64,000 bases of DNA from Clostridium sartagoforme (GCF_004794105.1 NZ_SRYR01000003.1:124001-188000), one strand, 5' to 3'; shown: positions 8,428 to 18,206, counted from the stretch's first letter. The notes: generated by a model not told the origin, from the sequence alone. A program made the numbers and translations.

Positions 8428-9525
8428 ATGCAATTTTCATTTTTAGGGTTTTCAGTTAAAAAGATTATGGAATTTAAGTTAGATGTTAAGGATTTAGCTA
8501 TTCTTAGGTATTTTCAAGATTTTATGAAGAGTGGAAAGATGAATTATGAAGAAGTAGATGGTGTTAAGTATTATTGGGTAAGCTATAAAAATATTTCTGA
8601 AGAAATGCCTTTCTTAGGCTTAGGTAAGAGAACTATTATGATGAGGATGCTTAAATTAAGAGATTTAGGTCTTCTTTCTCATTATACAAAGAAGGAGGGG
8701 GGAACCTTTTCGTATTACACCTTAGGGGATAAGTTTAATGATTTTATATATATTTCAGAAAATAGATCATTAAGTAATATAGAAAATGAAATAAAGGATG
8801 ATAAGGGCAAATCAAAGGAAGAATTTATAGATGTAATAAATTCAAATAATAGAAGAAAAATAAGTGGACAATTGATTGGGAACATAAATTTAGAAAGAGG
8901 AGAATTTTCTAGTGAGGTAAATTCAAATAGTAAGGGAGAACTAACTGAAATTAATAAGGAGAGTATTAATCATAATGAAGAGGATATAAGTATTTCTGAA
9001 TACCCTAATCAAAATAATAAAGCACTTTTATCTAAGGATATGAATAGGGGCTGTTCACCAAATGATACAACAAAGACTAATCTATTAAATAACTTAACTA
9101 CTATAAATACTAATGATTTAAAAAGTATAAAAGATAAGTTAGAGTTTATATTAAATTATTTAAATATTAGAGCTAATGTAAATTATAGAATTACTAATAG
9201 AAAAACAGTTACCTTAATTACAGCAAGGCTTAGAGAAGGTTTTATTCCTGAGGATTTTAAAGTTGTTATTGATAAAAAGGTTAGTGAGTGGAGTGGTACT
9301 ACCTTTGAACAATACCTAAATCCTTTTACTTTATTTGGTGATAAGTTTGAGCTTTATTTAAATCAAAAGGTTGCTTCTAAAAAGAATAATGGCAATGGAG
9401 GAGTAGGTAATTCTCAGAAAGAAAAATTCTATAAATCAGATACTAGAAAGTTAAGATTTCATAACTTTACAGGTAGAGAAGTTGACTATGATGCTATAGA
9501 AAATAAGCTACTAGGATGGGAATAG
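8428..9525 (+). CDS. Phage-type replication-like protein with conserved phage C-terminal domain
   Basis: 365 residues. The N-terminal about 110 residues form a winged-helix-like unit (LDVKDLAILRYFQDF, then GKRTIMMRMLKLRDLGLLSH) like phage replisome organisers. A polar linker of about 120 residues follows. The C-terminal about 80 residues (ILNYLNIRANVNYRITNRK, then SGTTFEQYLNPFTLFGDKF) match the conserved phage C-terminal domain (Phg_2220_C type) seen in prophage DnaD/replication proteins. AGGAGG at 8415-8420 precedes the ATG. No other phage gene, integrase or attachment site was seen nearby, so it is a solitary relic or a domesticated gene. Confidence 0.7.
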   Translation: MQFSFLGFSVKKIMEFKLDVKDLAILRYFQDFMKSGKMNYEEVDGVKYYWVSYKNISEEMPFLGLGKRTIMMRMLKLRDLGLLSHYTKKEGGTFSYYTLGDKFNDFIYISENRSLSNIENEIKDDKGKSKEEFIDVINSNNRRKISGQLIGNINLERGEFSSEVNSNSKGELTEINKESINHNEEDISISEYPNQNNKALLSKDMNRGCSPNDTTKTNLLNNLTTINTNDLKSIKDKLEFILNYLNIRANVNYRITNRKTVTLITARLREGFIPEDFKVVIDKKVSEWSGTTFEQYLNPFTLFGDKFELYLNQKVASKKNNGNGGVGNSQKEKFYKSDTRKLRFHNFTGREVDYDAIENKLLGWE

Positions 9526-9801
9526 TAATAATATTTACTGTTAAAGCTAAAAAAGATTTCCAAGTGGGAGATCTAATATTTCTTATGGATAATAAAATAA
9601 ATAATTAATTAAATAGATTATCTAAATAGGATGCTAGAGGATGATGAACATTAAGGCGCAATAAACTTTTACTTATAAATGGGTATTAAGTAGGGTTCTA
9701 GAGACTTAGTTAATAATTAAACGGTATAAGTAATTAGTATTAATTTAGTTTGTATTGATCTTTAGATTTGGATAAATTTAATCAATTCTAATTGGTAAAT
9801 A
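9526..9801. other. Intergenic, nothing identified
   Basis: AT-rich sequence after the phage-like gene. Both strands were read; no open frame with a ribosome site, hairpin terminator or repeat stands out. Confidence 0.5.
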
Positions 9802-9908
9802 TTTACAAAATAGATTTTTTGTGTTACGATGTAAATGATTAATGATGCGTGTTACCTTAAGTGGGCATTAGCTAGCTTATTCGTCGTAGGGATAAGTTAG
9901 CTTTTTTT
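9802..9908 (+). promoter_or_regulatory. Promoter and attenuator-like leader upstream of the GH20 gene
   Basis: A candidate promoter, TTTACA (9802-9807) with 17-base spacer and TACGAT (9825-9830), is followed by GCGTGT (9847-9852), then GCATTAGCT (9865-9873), then a terminator hairpin (GCTAGCTTATTC paired with GGATAAGTTAGC) and seven T's (9902-9908). The end of GCATTAGCT is the foot of the terminator stem. Upstream TGATGC (9843-9848) can pair with GCATTA, so a competing fold is possible. The same order of elements precedes the GH84 gene at 57974-58098. Either a regulated transcription attenuator or a short stand-alone RNA of about 70 bases. Confidence 0.6.
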
Positions 9909-10045
9909 ATGACTACAACATAGTTATATATTTAAATTTTAATAGGTAGCATAGTTATAACATTGAGGGGAGGGAGATAAAATTTTTATCTGTCATAGTA
10001 GGTTAATATAAAGTGATTCTTATCTTAAAGTGGGGTTTTCTTAAA

Positions 10046-10211
10046 AGTAGATAATTAAAATTGTGTATTTTGTGTGAGTCACTTTCACAGAGTGCAGAAT
10101 ACCTTACTTCACCTGAAGGTTAGAAGAACTAATCCAGGCGCGTAGCAGTGCTTAGCTCTCACTTGTAGAAGGGAGAGTGTTAGCAATGGTAGCGATGGGA
10201 TAAATTCTACT
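10046..10211 (+). other. Candidate structured RNA in the GH20 leader
   Basis: This stretch is clearly richer in G and C than its surroundings and contains no open frame. AGTAGA (10046-10051) can pair with TCTACT (10206-10211), enclosing a hairpin CTTCA/TGAAG near 10107-10118 and a strong one built on CTCTC (10156-10160) and GAGAG (10173-10177) with flanking GCT/AGC pairs. I could not match it to any riboswitch class I know. It lies between the attenuator and the GH20 start codon, so it would be part of that gene's leader. Confidence 0.4.
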
Positions 10212-10281
10212 GGATGATTGGATAATCTTAATTATTTACTTCTAAAACTAAAAAATTATTATTTATAGGGGGAAGGGTATA

Positions 10282-13200
10282 ATGAGAAAGAAGAAGGGGA
10301 ATGTTTCAAAGAGAATATTACCACTATTCATAGTATTTACTATGTTGTTTTCTTTTGTTCCTGTAAGGGCAGAAGTAAATACAGAAGTAGAGCGAGAGAA
10401 TTTAGCTTTAGGAAAAAGTGCTACTGCATCAGGATATGAAGAAGGAAGTAATTTTACAGTAGATAAGGTTATTGATGGGACAGTAGATAGACCAGCAGAT
10501 ATTAATAAGGGGGGAAGCTCAAGATGGGCATCAAACCTTAATGCAGTTAAACCATGGATTACAATTGATTTAAAAGAAGTTAAAGCTTTTGATGAAGTTG
10601 TAATTGAATGGGAAAGAAGAAATGTAAATTCATATAAAGTAGAAGTATCAGATGATAATGCTACTTGGACTGAAGTTCATAAGAGCGCAACTAAAAATGA
10701 AGTTAAAGAAGTTTTAGATGTTGGATCACAAAAGGCAAGATATGTAAGAGTAACTATTGATGATTATTCTCCAACACAAGAAGGTAGTACTATTAGTTGG
10801 AATACAGTATCAATATATGAAGTAGAAATATATAATAATGAACCAGAAGTACCAGAGGTGCCAGAAGTACCAGAAGTTATAGTACCAGCAGAGGGAGATA
10901 ATGTTGCATTAAGTAAAACTGCAACTTCATCAAGCAATGAGACTAATACTTTAACACCTGATAAAGCAGTAGATGGTTTAAAATCAAAGGCTTCTAGATG
11001 GGCAAGTGGTGTATCATCAAATCCACAATGGATTACTGTTGACTTAGGTGCTAAGACTCAAATAGAGAATTTAGTTATAGAATGGGAAAGAAAAAATGCT
11101 ACAGAATATAAAGTTCAAGTTTCTGATGATAATGAAAATTGGACTGATATATATGCAGCTACATCAGCCCCAACTAAAAACAGACAAGAAATTAATTTAG
11201 ATAAAGCTATTGCTACTAGATATGTAAGAATTTATGTAGATAAACATATAGCAGATGCTGATGGTGTTAATTGGAACAATGTATCTATATATGAAATTGA
11301 AATTTACAATGGCGGAATTCCAAAGGGATTTGATGAAATTGCTAATGCAATAAAGGTAAGAGATCTTACAATTGATGATGAAGTATTACCAATGCCAGAA
11401 GTACCAGAAGGATATGAAATTTCATTTGTTGGAGCTGATTACGAAGAAGTAATTGGATCTGATATGAAAATAAATAGACCTTTAGTAGATATAAAGGTTC
11501 GTGTTAACTTTGAAGTAAAACAAGGAGATAAAAAGGCTTATACTCCTGATATAGATGTAATAGTACCTGGAGCTAATGAAGTTACAGGTAATGAAGTACC
11601 AACTGTTATTCCAGAGCTTAGAGAGTGGCTAGGGGGAGCTGGTAACTTTGAAATTAATAATGGATCAAGAATAGTTATTTCACCTTCTTCAGAAGCAGAA
11701 TTAACTCAATCTATGAAGGTTTTTGCAGAAGACTATAAAGATATAGTTGGAAGAGAAATTGAAGTAGTAGTTTCAGACTCACCAAGAACAGGTGATTTCT
11801 ATTTTGAATTAAACAATAAACGTCCTGAACTTAGAAAAGAAGGATATTATATGGAAATCGGTGATTTTGTTAAAGTTGAGTCTAATGAAGCAGCAGCAGC
11901 ATTTCTTTCAACAAGAACAATATTACAAATATTAAAGCAAAATGGAACAACTATTCCACAAGGAATTACAAGAGATTATCCATTATCAGATGTAAGAGGA
12001 TTTATGCTAGATGTAGGAAGAAAACCTATTGAATTAGATTTCTTATATGATGTTGCAAAACTTATGTCTTGGTATAAAATGAATGATTTCCAAGTTCATT
12101 TAAATGATAACTATATCTTCTTAGAAGAGTATTCTAATAATGGAGAAGATCCAATGAATGCTTATTCAGGATTCAGATTAGAATCAGATATTAAAGAAGG
12201 TGGAAATAATGGGTTAAATAAAGCTGATTTAACTAGTAAAGATACTTTCTATACTAAAGATGAATTTAGGACCTTTATAAAAGATTCTAGAGAAATAGGA
12301 GTAAATATAGTTCCAGAATTTGATACTCCAGCGCACTCATTACCATTTACAAAAGTACGTCCTGACTTAAAAATGGGAAACGTAGGACGTCAAGCAGATC
12401 ACTTAGATGTTACTAATCCTGAGTCTTTAGAATTTGTTAAAGGATTATGGGATGAATATTTAGATGGAGAAGATCCAGTATTCGATTCTGAAACTACTGT
12501 AAACGTAGGAACAGATGAATATGATGCAAAATATACAGAAGAGTTTAGAAAATTTACAGATGATTTATTAGGATATGTGCAAGATGAAAAAGATAGAACA
12601 GTAAGATTATGGGGAAGCTTATCAGCAAGACCAGGAAAGACACCAGTACGTTCAGAAAATGTTCAAATGAATATTTGGAATAATGGATGGGCAGATCCTT
12701 CAGATATGTTTAATGCAGGTTATGATTTAATTAATACTGAAGATGGAAAGCTATATATAGTTCCAGATGCAGGATATTATTATGACTATTTAAACTCAAG
12801 TTATATATATAATAGTTATGAAGTTAGCAAATTTGGAAATGGCGATGTAATTCCAGCAGGTTCACCACAAATGATTGGAGGAACATTTGCAGTTTGGAAT
12901 GATATGGTTGATAAAAGAGCTAATGGAATAGTGGAATTAGATATCTATGATAGAATATTACCTGCTGTTCAAGCTATATCAGAAAAGATGTGGGGATTAG
13001 CAGAAGATAAGAGTTATGCAGAATTCCAAGAAGTTGCAGCTAAGGTTTCAAATGCTCCAAATTCTAATCCAAGATATAAAGTAGAATCTAAAACAGAAAA
13101 AGTTTTAGATTACAACTTTAAAGGTGCTTCAAATGGTATAGTACCTGACAATTCTGGAAATGGATATAATTCATTAGCTCTTAATAACTCTACTGTTAAA

Positions 13201-15213
13201 GATGGAGTATTAAAGTTAAATGGAAACAATAGTTATTTAGAAAGTTCTATAGATAATATAGGACCAAACTATACAGTTTCATTAAGTGTAAAACGTGATG
13301 AAAATAGTAATAATGAAGAGCAAGTTCTTTTTGAATCTGAAAAGGGATCCTTTAAAGCAGTTCAAAAGGAAACTGGAAAAGTAGGATTCTCAAGAGAATC
13401 ATATGATTATTCCTTTGATTATGAACTACCTAAGGGAGAATGGGTAGATATATCAATAGTAGGAAGAATGACTAAAACAGAGCTTTATGTTAATGGAGAA
13501 TATGTTGATGAAATTAGTAAGACTAGTGCAACTAAGCACAATGGAACCTTTGTATTCCCATTAGAAAAAGTAGGTAGTGAAACAAAGGCATTTAATGGTG
13601 AAGTAAAATCATTAGAAGTTTATAATGTTGCTACAAATGTTGCAGATGAAACATTAATTCCACAAGAAACTATGAAGGCAACAGCAACAAGTGAGCATCC
13701 AAATGTAGGTTCAGAAGGTTTAGCATCTTTCGCTATAGATGGAAATCCGGGAACTATTTGGCACACAAATTACAATACTCCTGTACAATTGCCACAAAGT
13801 ATAACATTAGATTTAGGAAAAGCTTATACTATTAATAAATTCTCATATCTTCCAAGAAGCAATGGAGGAAATGGTACAATTACTAAATATGAGCTTCAAG
13901 TTAGTACAAATGGAACTGATTTTACAACAGTTTCAGATGGATCTTGGGCAAAAGATGCTACTTTAAAAGTAGTTAATTTTGATGAAGTTCCTAATGTAAC
14001 ACATGTAAGATTAGTTGCAAAAGAGGGAGCTGGTGGCTTTGCAACAGCTGCTGAATTAAATGTTCATAAGGTTAAGGAAGTTACACCAGAACCAAAACCA
14101 GAAGTAGATAAAACTGCTTTAAAAATAGCTATAGATTATGCTGATGAAGTTGTAGCAGAAGGTTTACTAGAAGGTGTAATACCAGCTGTAGTAAAAGAAT
14201 TCAATGCTGCATTAGAAGAAGCTAAAGCTATTTATGCAAATGAAGATGCAACAGAAGAAGAAGTAGATGCATCTTTCAAGAGATTAGTTAATGTTATTTG
14301 GATGCTTGAATATAAGCAAGGCGATAAAGAAGTATTACAAGCCCTTGTAGATTCTGCAAAAGAATTAGTTGAGAAGGGATATACTGCTGAATCATGGGCT
14401 ATTTTACAAGAAGCTATTGCAGCTTCCGATGTTGTACTTGCAGATGAAAATGCAATGCAAAAAGAAATAGATGAGACTTTAGATTCATTAAAAGCCGCTA
14501 TAGATGGCTTAGTTAGAATTGAAGTTAAGAAAGAAGCACTTCAAAGCTTAGTAAATAAATTAGAAAAACTAGATAAGAAGGAATATACTGAAAAAACTTG
14601 GACACCATTTGAAAGTGCATTGAATGCATCTAAAGAAGTTTTAGCTGATGAATATGCAAGTCAAGAAGAAGTAGATTCAGCATATAACACATTATTAAAA
14701 TCTTATTTAGATTTAAGATTAATACCAGACAAATCTAAACTTGAAGATTTAATAAATAAGGCTAAAGAAATAGATTTAACAAAATATACAGATGAAAGTG
14801 CTAATGAGGTAAAAATTCAATTAGCAAGAGCTAGTGAAGTCTTTGTTAATGAAGATGCAACTCAAAAAGAAGTAAATGAAGCAACAAAATCTTTAGATAC
14901 AGCTATAAATGATTTAATAGCTAAGGGTGATGGAAATGGTGGATCTGATAATAATGGATCCGGAAATAACGGTAGCGGAAACAATGGATCTGGAAATAAC
15001 GGCAGTGGGGACAATGGAAGCGGAAACAATGGAAACGGAAGTGAAAATGGAAGCGGAACAGGCACACCAAGTGATTCAAATAAAACACCTAATAATGGTG
15101 GCAAATTACCAGCTACAGGAGTGGAAAATGGACATTGGGGAATACTTGCTGTTATATGTGTAATAGCAGGATTAGGACTTATGTACAGTAAACGCAAAAA
15201 AACTATATCTTAA
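10282..15213 (+). CDS. Wall-anchored GH20 beta-N-acetylhexosaminidase
   Basis: 1643 residues. Signal peptide 1-30; two discoidin/CBM32 domains (about 38-185 and 205-342); GH20 N-terminal domain (about 440-560); GH20 catalytic barrel (about 565-930) with VRGFMLDVGRKPIELDFLYD and the acid pair D745-E746 in NVGTDEYD; a LamG-like domain (about 943-1115); a third discoidin domain (about 1130-1265); four FIVAR-type helical repeats (about 1270-1545); a Gly/Asn/Ser linker with tandem repeats; LPATG, membrane span and basic tail. It should remove terminal N-acetylhexosamine from host glycans at the cell surface. Substrate (GlcNAc, GalNAc or lacto-N-biose) is not determined. AGGGGGAAGGG precedes the ATG; the sortase is not in this window. 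Confidence 0.92.
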   Translation: MRKKKGNVSKRILPLFIVFTMLFSFVPVRAEVNTEVERENLALGKSATASGYEEGSNFTVDKVIDGTVDRPADINKGGSSRWASNLNAVKPWITIDLKEVKAFDEVVIEWERRNVNSYKVEVSDDNATWTEVHKSATKNEVKEVLDVGSQKARYVRVTIDDYSPTQEGSTISWNTVSIYEVEIYNNEPEVPEVPEVPEVIVPAEGDNVALSKTATSSSNETNTLTPDKAVDGLKSKASRWASGVSSNPQWITVDLGAKTQIENLVIEWERKNATEYKVQVSDDNENWTDIYAATSAPTKNRQEINLDKAIATRYVRIYVDKHIADADGVNWNNVSIYEIEIYNGGIPKGFDEIANAIKVRDLTIDDEVLPMPEVPEGYEISFVGADYEEVIGSDMKINRPLVDIKVRVNFEVKQGDKKAYTPDIDVIVPGANEVTGNEVPTVIPELREWLGGAGNFEINNGSRIVISPSSEAELTQSMKVFAEDYKDIVGREIEVVVSDSPRTGDFYFELNNKRPELRKEGYYMEIGDFVKVESNEAAAAFLSTRTILQILKQNGTTIPQGITRDYPLSDVRGFMLDVGRKPIELDFLYDVAKLMSWYKMNDFQVHLNDNYIFLEEYSNNGEDPMNAYSGFRLESDIKEGGNNGLNKADLTSKDTFYTKDEFRTFIKDSREIGVNIVPEFDTPAHSLPFTKVRPDLKMGNVGRQADHLDVTNPESLEFVKGLWDEYLDGEDPVFDSETTVNVGTDEYDAKYTEEFRKFTDDLLGYVQDEKDRTVRLWGSLSARPGKTPVRSENVQMNIWNNGWADPSDMFNAGYDLINTEDGKLYIVPDAGYYYDYLNSSYIYNSYEVSKFGNGDVIPAGSPQMIGGTFAVWNDMVDKRANGIVELDIYDRILPAVQAISEKMWGLAEDKSYAEFQEVAAKVSNAPNSNPRYKVESKTEKVLDYNFKGASNGIVPDNSGNGYNSLALNNSTVKDGVLKLNGNNSYLESSIDNIGPNYTVSLSVKRDENSNNEEQVLFESEKGSFKAVQKETGKVGFSRESYDYSFDYELPKGEWVDISIVGRMTKTELYVNGEYVDEISKTSATKHNGTFVFPLEKVGSETKAFNGEVKSLEVYNVATNVADETLIPQETMKATATSEHPNVGSEGLASFAIDGNPGTIWHTNYNTPVQLPQSITLDLGKAYTINKFSYLPRSNGGNGTITKYELQVSTNGTDFTTVSDGSWAKDATLKVVNFDEVPNVTHVRLVAKEGAGGFATAAELNVHKVKEVTPEPKPEVDKTALKIAIDYADEVVAEGLLEGVIPAVVKEFNAALEEAKAIYANEDATEEEVDASFKRLVNVIWMLEYKQGDKEVLQALVDSAKELVEKGYTAESWAILQEAIAASDVVLADENAMQKEIDETLDSLKAAIDGLVRIEVKKEALQSLVNKLEKLDKKEYTEKTWTPFESALNASKEVLADEYASQEEVDSAYNTLLKSYLDLRLIPDKSKLEDLINKAKEIDLTKYTDESANEVKIQLARASEVFVNEDATQKEVNEATKSLDTAINDLIAKGDGNGGSDNNGSGNNGSGNNGSGNNGSGDNGSGNNGNGSENGSGTGTPSDSNKTPNNGGKLPATGVENGHWGILAVICVIAGLGLMYSKRKKTIS

Positions 15214-15221
15214 AAAATATT

Positions 15222-15249
15222 TAGGGAGATGAATTTTTTCATCTCCCTT
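15222..15249 (+). terminator. Terminator after the GH20 gene
   Basis: AGGGAGATGAA, loop TTTT, TTCATCTCCCT, with only a short T-rich tail. It separates the GH20 gene from the convergent sigma-54 activator gene. The A/T ends could serve both strands. Confidence 0.65.
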
Positions 15250-15346
15250 ATAAATTCCATCATTCAGCTTTGAAAGGGAAAATTAATAATATTAATGCGA
15301 CTTGGAGCATAGTGACGGAATAGGTAAAATTACATAGATGCACATT

Positions 15347-18028
15347 TTATTGAGGCTCTGGTAAGCTTGATTTAATTAAGTTCATTATATAGCATATCTC
15401 ATCATCAGATATTTTGATGTTATATTTGTTATTTAAAAATGAGAACTCACCATTTATTAAATTGTATAAATCGCTATTTTCAGCAATATACTGTTCTTTA
15501 TCTAAATATTCTGAAGTAGTGTCACCATTTTTTAATCGTCCTACAACAAAGGCTAGATGAAGAGTTACACCAACAGTTTTTTCATAAGATAAGGTAACAG
15601 AATGCTTGGACAGTATACTGTTTAAGAATTTAGTTACATCATTAAATAAAACTAAACCATCTATATTATCTATATTTTCATTTATAACTATAGGAATATT
15701 TAGCATAGCAGTTTTAAAATTAATTAAATCTTGAAGAGTTTTAATTACATTCATGTTAAACACTTCGTACATAGAATACTGTTTTATATCTAAATCAACA
15801 GGAAAAGATGAAACTATAAATAATATTTCATTTTTTTCTTGGAGGTTTATTATCTGTTGTTTAAAATAGTTTTTATCTAAGCAATTTAAACATACTATTT
15901 CAAATAAATTTTTACTATAATTAAGATTTGTTTCTAAAAAGCTTTTAATAGCAATTGCAGCCCCTTCAGCTGTTAGGCAAGCAGTTATTATTAGGATTTT
16001 ATTATTATCTATATTTTTTTCATTAAAGTTTTTATGAGTTTCCACATAGGAGTTAACCATAATTACATCATTATAAATATCCTCTAAAGATAATCCAGAT
16101 AAGGCTTTTCTTGTAGCCTCTAATACATGCAGGGTTGAAATAAGAGATATAACTTTTATTGGAACATTGAAGTTTTTTCTTATAACATCTGCAAAAGTAG
16201 TTAATGACCCCATGTCTACCAATAGAAGATAACCTGCATCAGATGGATTGTTTTTTATTGCATCTTTTAAGTCTTCTAAAACTTCTAGGGGTGCAACTTC
16301 TAAGGGGGCATTTATAGAGATTACATAATCTTCACCTAAAAGTTTATTTGCAACGTTTGCCATTGATGTAGCTGTAGACTCTCCATGGGCAATAAGTATT
16401 ATTTTAACTTTATCTTTAAACTCACTGTTAAAAGTATTATCAGGAATTAAAAATAATGCTAGATATCCTATTTCATCTATTGGAATTGGAGTACGTATAT
16501 AATCTTCTATAATATTTTTAATTTTAAATGCTACATTAAATTCTTTAGGATAAAGAGTTTTAATTTTACCTAAATTAGAGTTAGATATAGCTTTATTACT
16601 TTTTATTCTATTTATTAATGTATTTATATGTAATGCAAAGGCTGCATAAAGATTATTATCAAAAACTATATTTAATTCTTGTACAATAAATTCAACTAAT
16701 TCGTCTATGAATGATAAAACATTAGAATCAATTATTGTTAATAAGTTTTGTCTATTATTTTCTATTGATGTATTAGAAGTATTTTTAGCAAAATGTTGAA
16801 GTATATCTTTTTCTAATATGTGTTCAATATCAATGTCTGATATTTCTCTAGACTTTAGCTTGGCTAATTTTTCTTCTATAAAATTATATATTGAGTCTAT
16901 ATCTTCTTTATAATTGGTATCATCAAGGTTTTGAGCATATCCAGGAAACCTGAAATATTCGACTTCTTCACCTATTAACTTATTCCATAGAACTCTATGT
17001 TCTTTTTCTTTATAAAGTCCTTCTTTAATATATGAAGGTAAAATTTTACTTGATATTCTTACATCAGGTTTTTTATTAGTTAAAAATTCTGAATAAGATT
17101 TAGCGCAAAGAAGCTGAACATCACTTTTTAATTGACCTATATTATTAGGACAATCATATGAAAGTAAAGCACGAAGTGAGTTTAAAGATACATAAATTTC
17201 TTTATTTATTCTATTACTTTCAGCTTTGAAGAAGGTTTTAATTAAGTGAAGACGCTCTTCTAAAGTTCTATCTTTAAGAGATGGAATTGTAATTGTCATA
17301 GGAATTCTTCTAGTAAATGTACTTAATAAAGCAGAGTTTGGATCTTCAGTAGTTGCTGATATTATTAAAACGTCAGAAGTTCTTATTTCAGAATCCCCAA
17401 CTCTTCTAAAGGTTCCAGTATCTAAGAATATGAAAAGAGCCTCTTGGCCTTCAGGTGGTAGTCTATGAACTTCATCTAAAAAGAGAATTCCCCCATCAGC
17501 TTGTTCAATTAATCCTACTTTATCAGACTCAGCACCAGTATAAGATCCTTTTTTCACACCGAAAAGTTGTGAGGTAAGAAGTTGAGGGTTATTACTATAA
17601 TCAGCACAGTTAAATATTATAAAAGGTGAGTCTTCAGATTTAATTTTCATTTCTACAGCATAGCTGTGCATTAAAGAAGCAAACATAGATTTACCCACAC
17701 CAGTATTACCTAAAATTAAGCTATTAATACCATTAGGTGGATAGAGTATAGCTGATTTAGCTTGTTCTATAGCATGTCTTAAAGATTCGTTATTTTGTGC
17801 TAATAAATCTAATTTAGATTTTGTATTAGGTTTATTATTTTCTTGAATAAAAAATAAAACTGGCCTTCCAGAAGACTTGTATAGTTTTCCTTCCTTACAT
17901 AATTTATTTAATTCATGACTTACATTTGCTCTAGACATATTCATCAGCGAAGATATAGTATTTGTATCTATTCCATCTAAACAATTTAATTGAAGAATTG
18001 TTTTATATATTAAATCTTTTTTATTCAT
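15347..18028 (-). CDS. Sigma-54-dependent PTS-controlled activator (LevR/CelR type)
   Basis: 893 residues. An N-terminal winged helix (NTISSLMNMSRANVSHELNK) is followed by an AAA+ domain (about 80-330) with Walker A GNTGVGKS, sigma-54 contact loop GSYTGA and Walker B GGILFLDEVHR. Then come a PTS-regulation domain (about 450-560), a mannose-IIA-like domain with the phospho-His in ILIAHGES (about 570-700), a IIB-like segment and a second PRD at the C-terminus (LHLAFVVGRLKNGD). Such proteins bind upstream enhancers and open sigma-54 promoters when the cognate PTS is busy. It is divergent from the PTS operon starting at 18435, which has a textbook -24/-12 promoter, so that operon is its likely target. 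Confidence 0.93.
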   Translation of the reverse strand: MNKKDLIYKTILQLNCLDGIDTNTISSLMNMSRANVSHELNKLCKEGKLYKSSGRPVLFFIQENNKPNTKSKLDLLAQNNESLRHAIEQAKSAILYPPNGINSLILGNTGVGKSMFASLMHSYAVEMKIKSEDSPFIIFNCADYSNNPQLLTSQLFGVKKGSYTGAESDKVGLIEQADGGILFLDEVHRLPPEGQEALFIFLDTGTFRRVGDSEIRTSDVLIISATTEDPNSALLSTFTRRIPMTITIPSLKDRTLEERLHLIKTFFKAESNRINKEIYVSLNSLRALLSYDCPNNIGQLKSDVQLLCAKSYSEFLTNKKPDVRISSKILPSYIKEGLYKEKEHRVLWNKLIGEEVEYFRFPGYAQNLDDTNYKEDIDSIYNFIEEKLAKLKSREISDIDIEHILEKDILQHFAKNTSNTSIENNRQNLLTIIDSNVLSFIDELVEFIVQELNIVFDNNLYAAFALHINTLINRIKSNKAISNSNLGKIKTLYPKEFNVAFKIKNIIEDYIRTPIPIDEIGYLALFLIPDNTFNSEFKDKVKIILIAHGESTATSMANVANKLLGEDYVISINAPLEVAPLEVLEDLKDAIKNNPSDAGYLLLVDMGSLTTFADVIRKNFNVPIKVISLISTLHVLEATRKALSGLSLEDIYNDVIMVNSYVETHKNFNEKNIDNNKILIITACLTAEGAAIAIKSFLETNLNYSKNLFEIVCLNCLDKNYFKQQIINLQEKNEILFIVSSFPVDLDIKQYSMYEVFNMNVIKTLQDLINFKTAMLNIPIVINENIDNIDGLVLFNDVTKFLNSILSKHSVTLSYEKTVGVTLHLAFVVGRLKNGDTTSEYLDKEQYIAENSDLYNLINGEFSFLNNKYNIKISDDEICYIMNLIKSSLPEPQ

Positions 18029-18114
18029 AATTAAATAACCTCCTCAATAATTCTTAAATTTACAAGATTTACATTTATACAATGAAAAGGATATCACAAA
18101 AAAATACGAATATC

Positions 18115-18206
18115 AAACAGTATTTAAACATAATTTGTGAGCAGTGTTTAAAATTCAAACACTATTTTTAAAATTTAAACACTATTAAATTTGATTAAAC
18201 AGTAAT
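18115..18206. promoter_or_regulatory. Candidate enhancer (activator-binding) repeats
   Basis: The divergent region 18029-18434 holds an inverted repeat GTGTTT-N7-AAACAC (18144-18162) and AAACACTATT twice, at 18157-18166 and 18177-18186, exactly 20 bases (two helical turns) apart. Related AAACAGTATT and AAACAGTAAT flank them at 18115 and 18197. They lie about 190-260 bases upstream of the sigma-54 promoter, the usual place for enhancers of LevR-type activators. Binding is inferred. Confidence 0.55.

Noticed and set aside
10046..10211. T-box or known riboswitch (lysine, TPP, SAM, c-di-GMP, glycine)
   Set aside because: None of the core consensus sequences I know for these classes is present; kept only as an unclassified structured candidate.
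14932..15060. Short tandem DNA repeat that could be taken for a CRISPR-like array
   Set aside because: Repeats are in frame, encode the NNGSG linker, have no spacers and no cas genes nearby.
14862..15197. Reverse-strand and alternative-frame open stretches over the GH20 linker
   Set aside because: They arise from the repeated Gly/Asn/Ser codons; the forward frame gives the expected linker and LPATG anchor.
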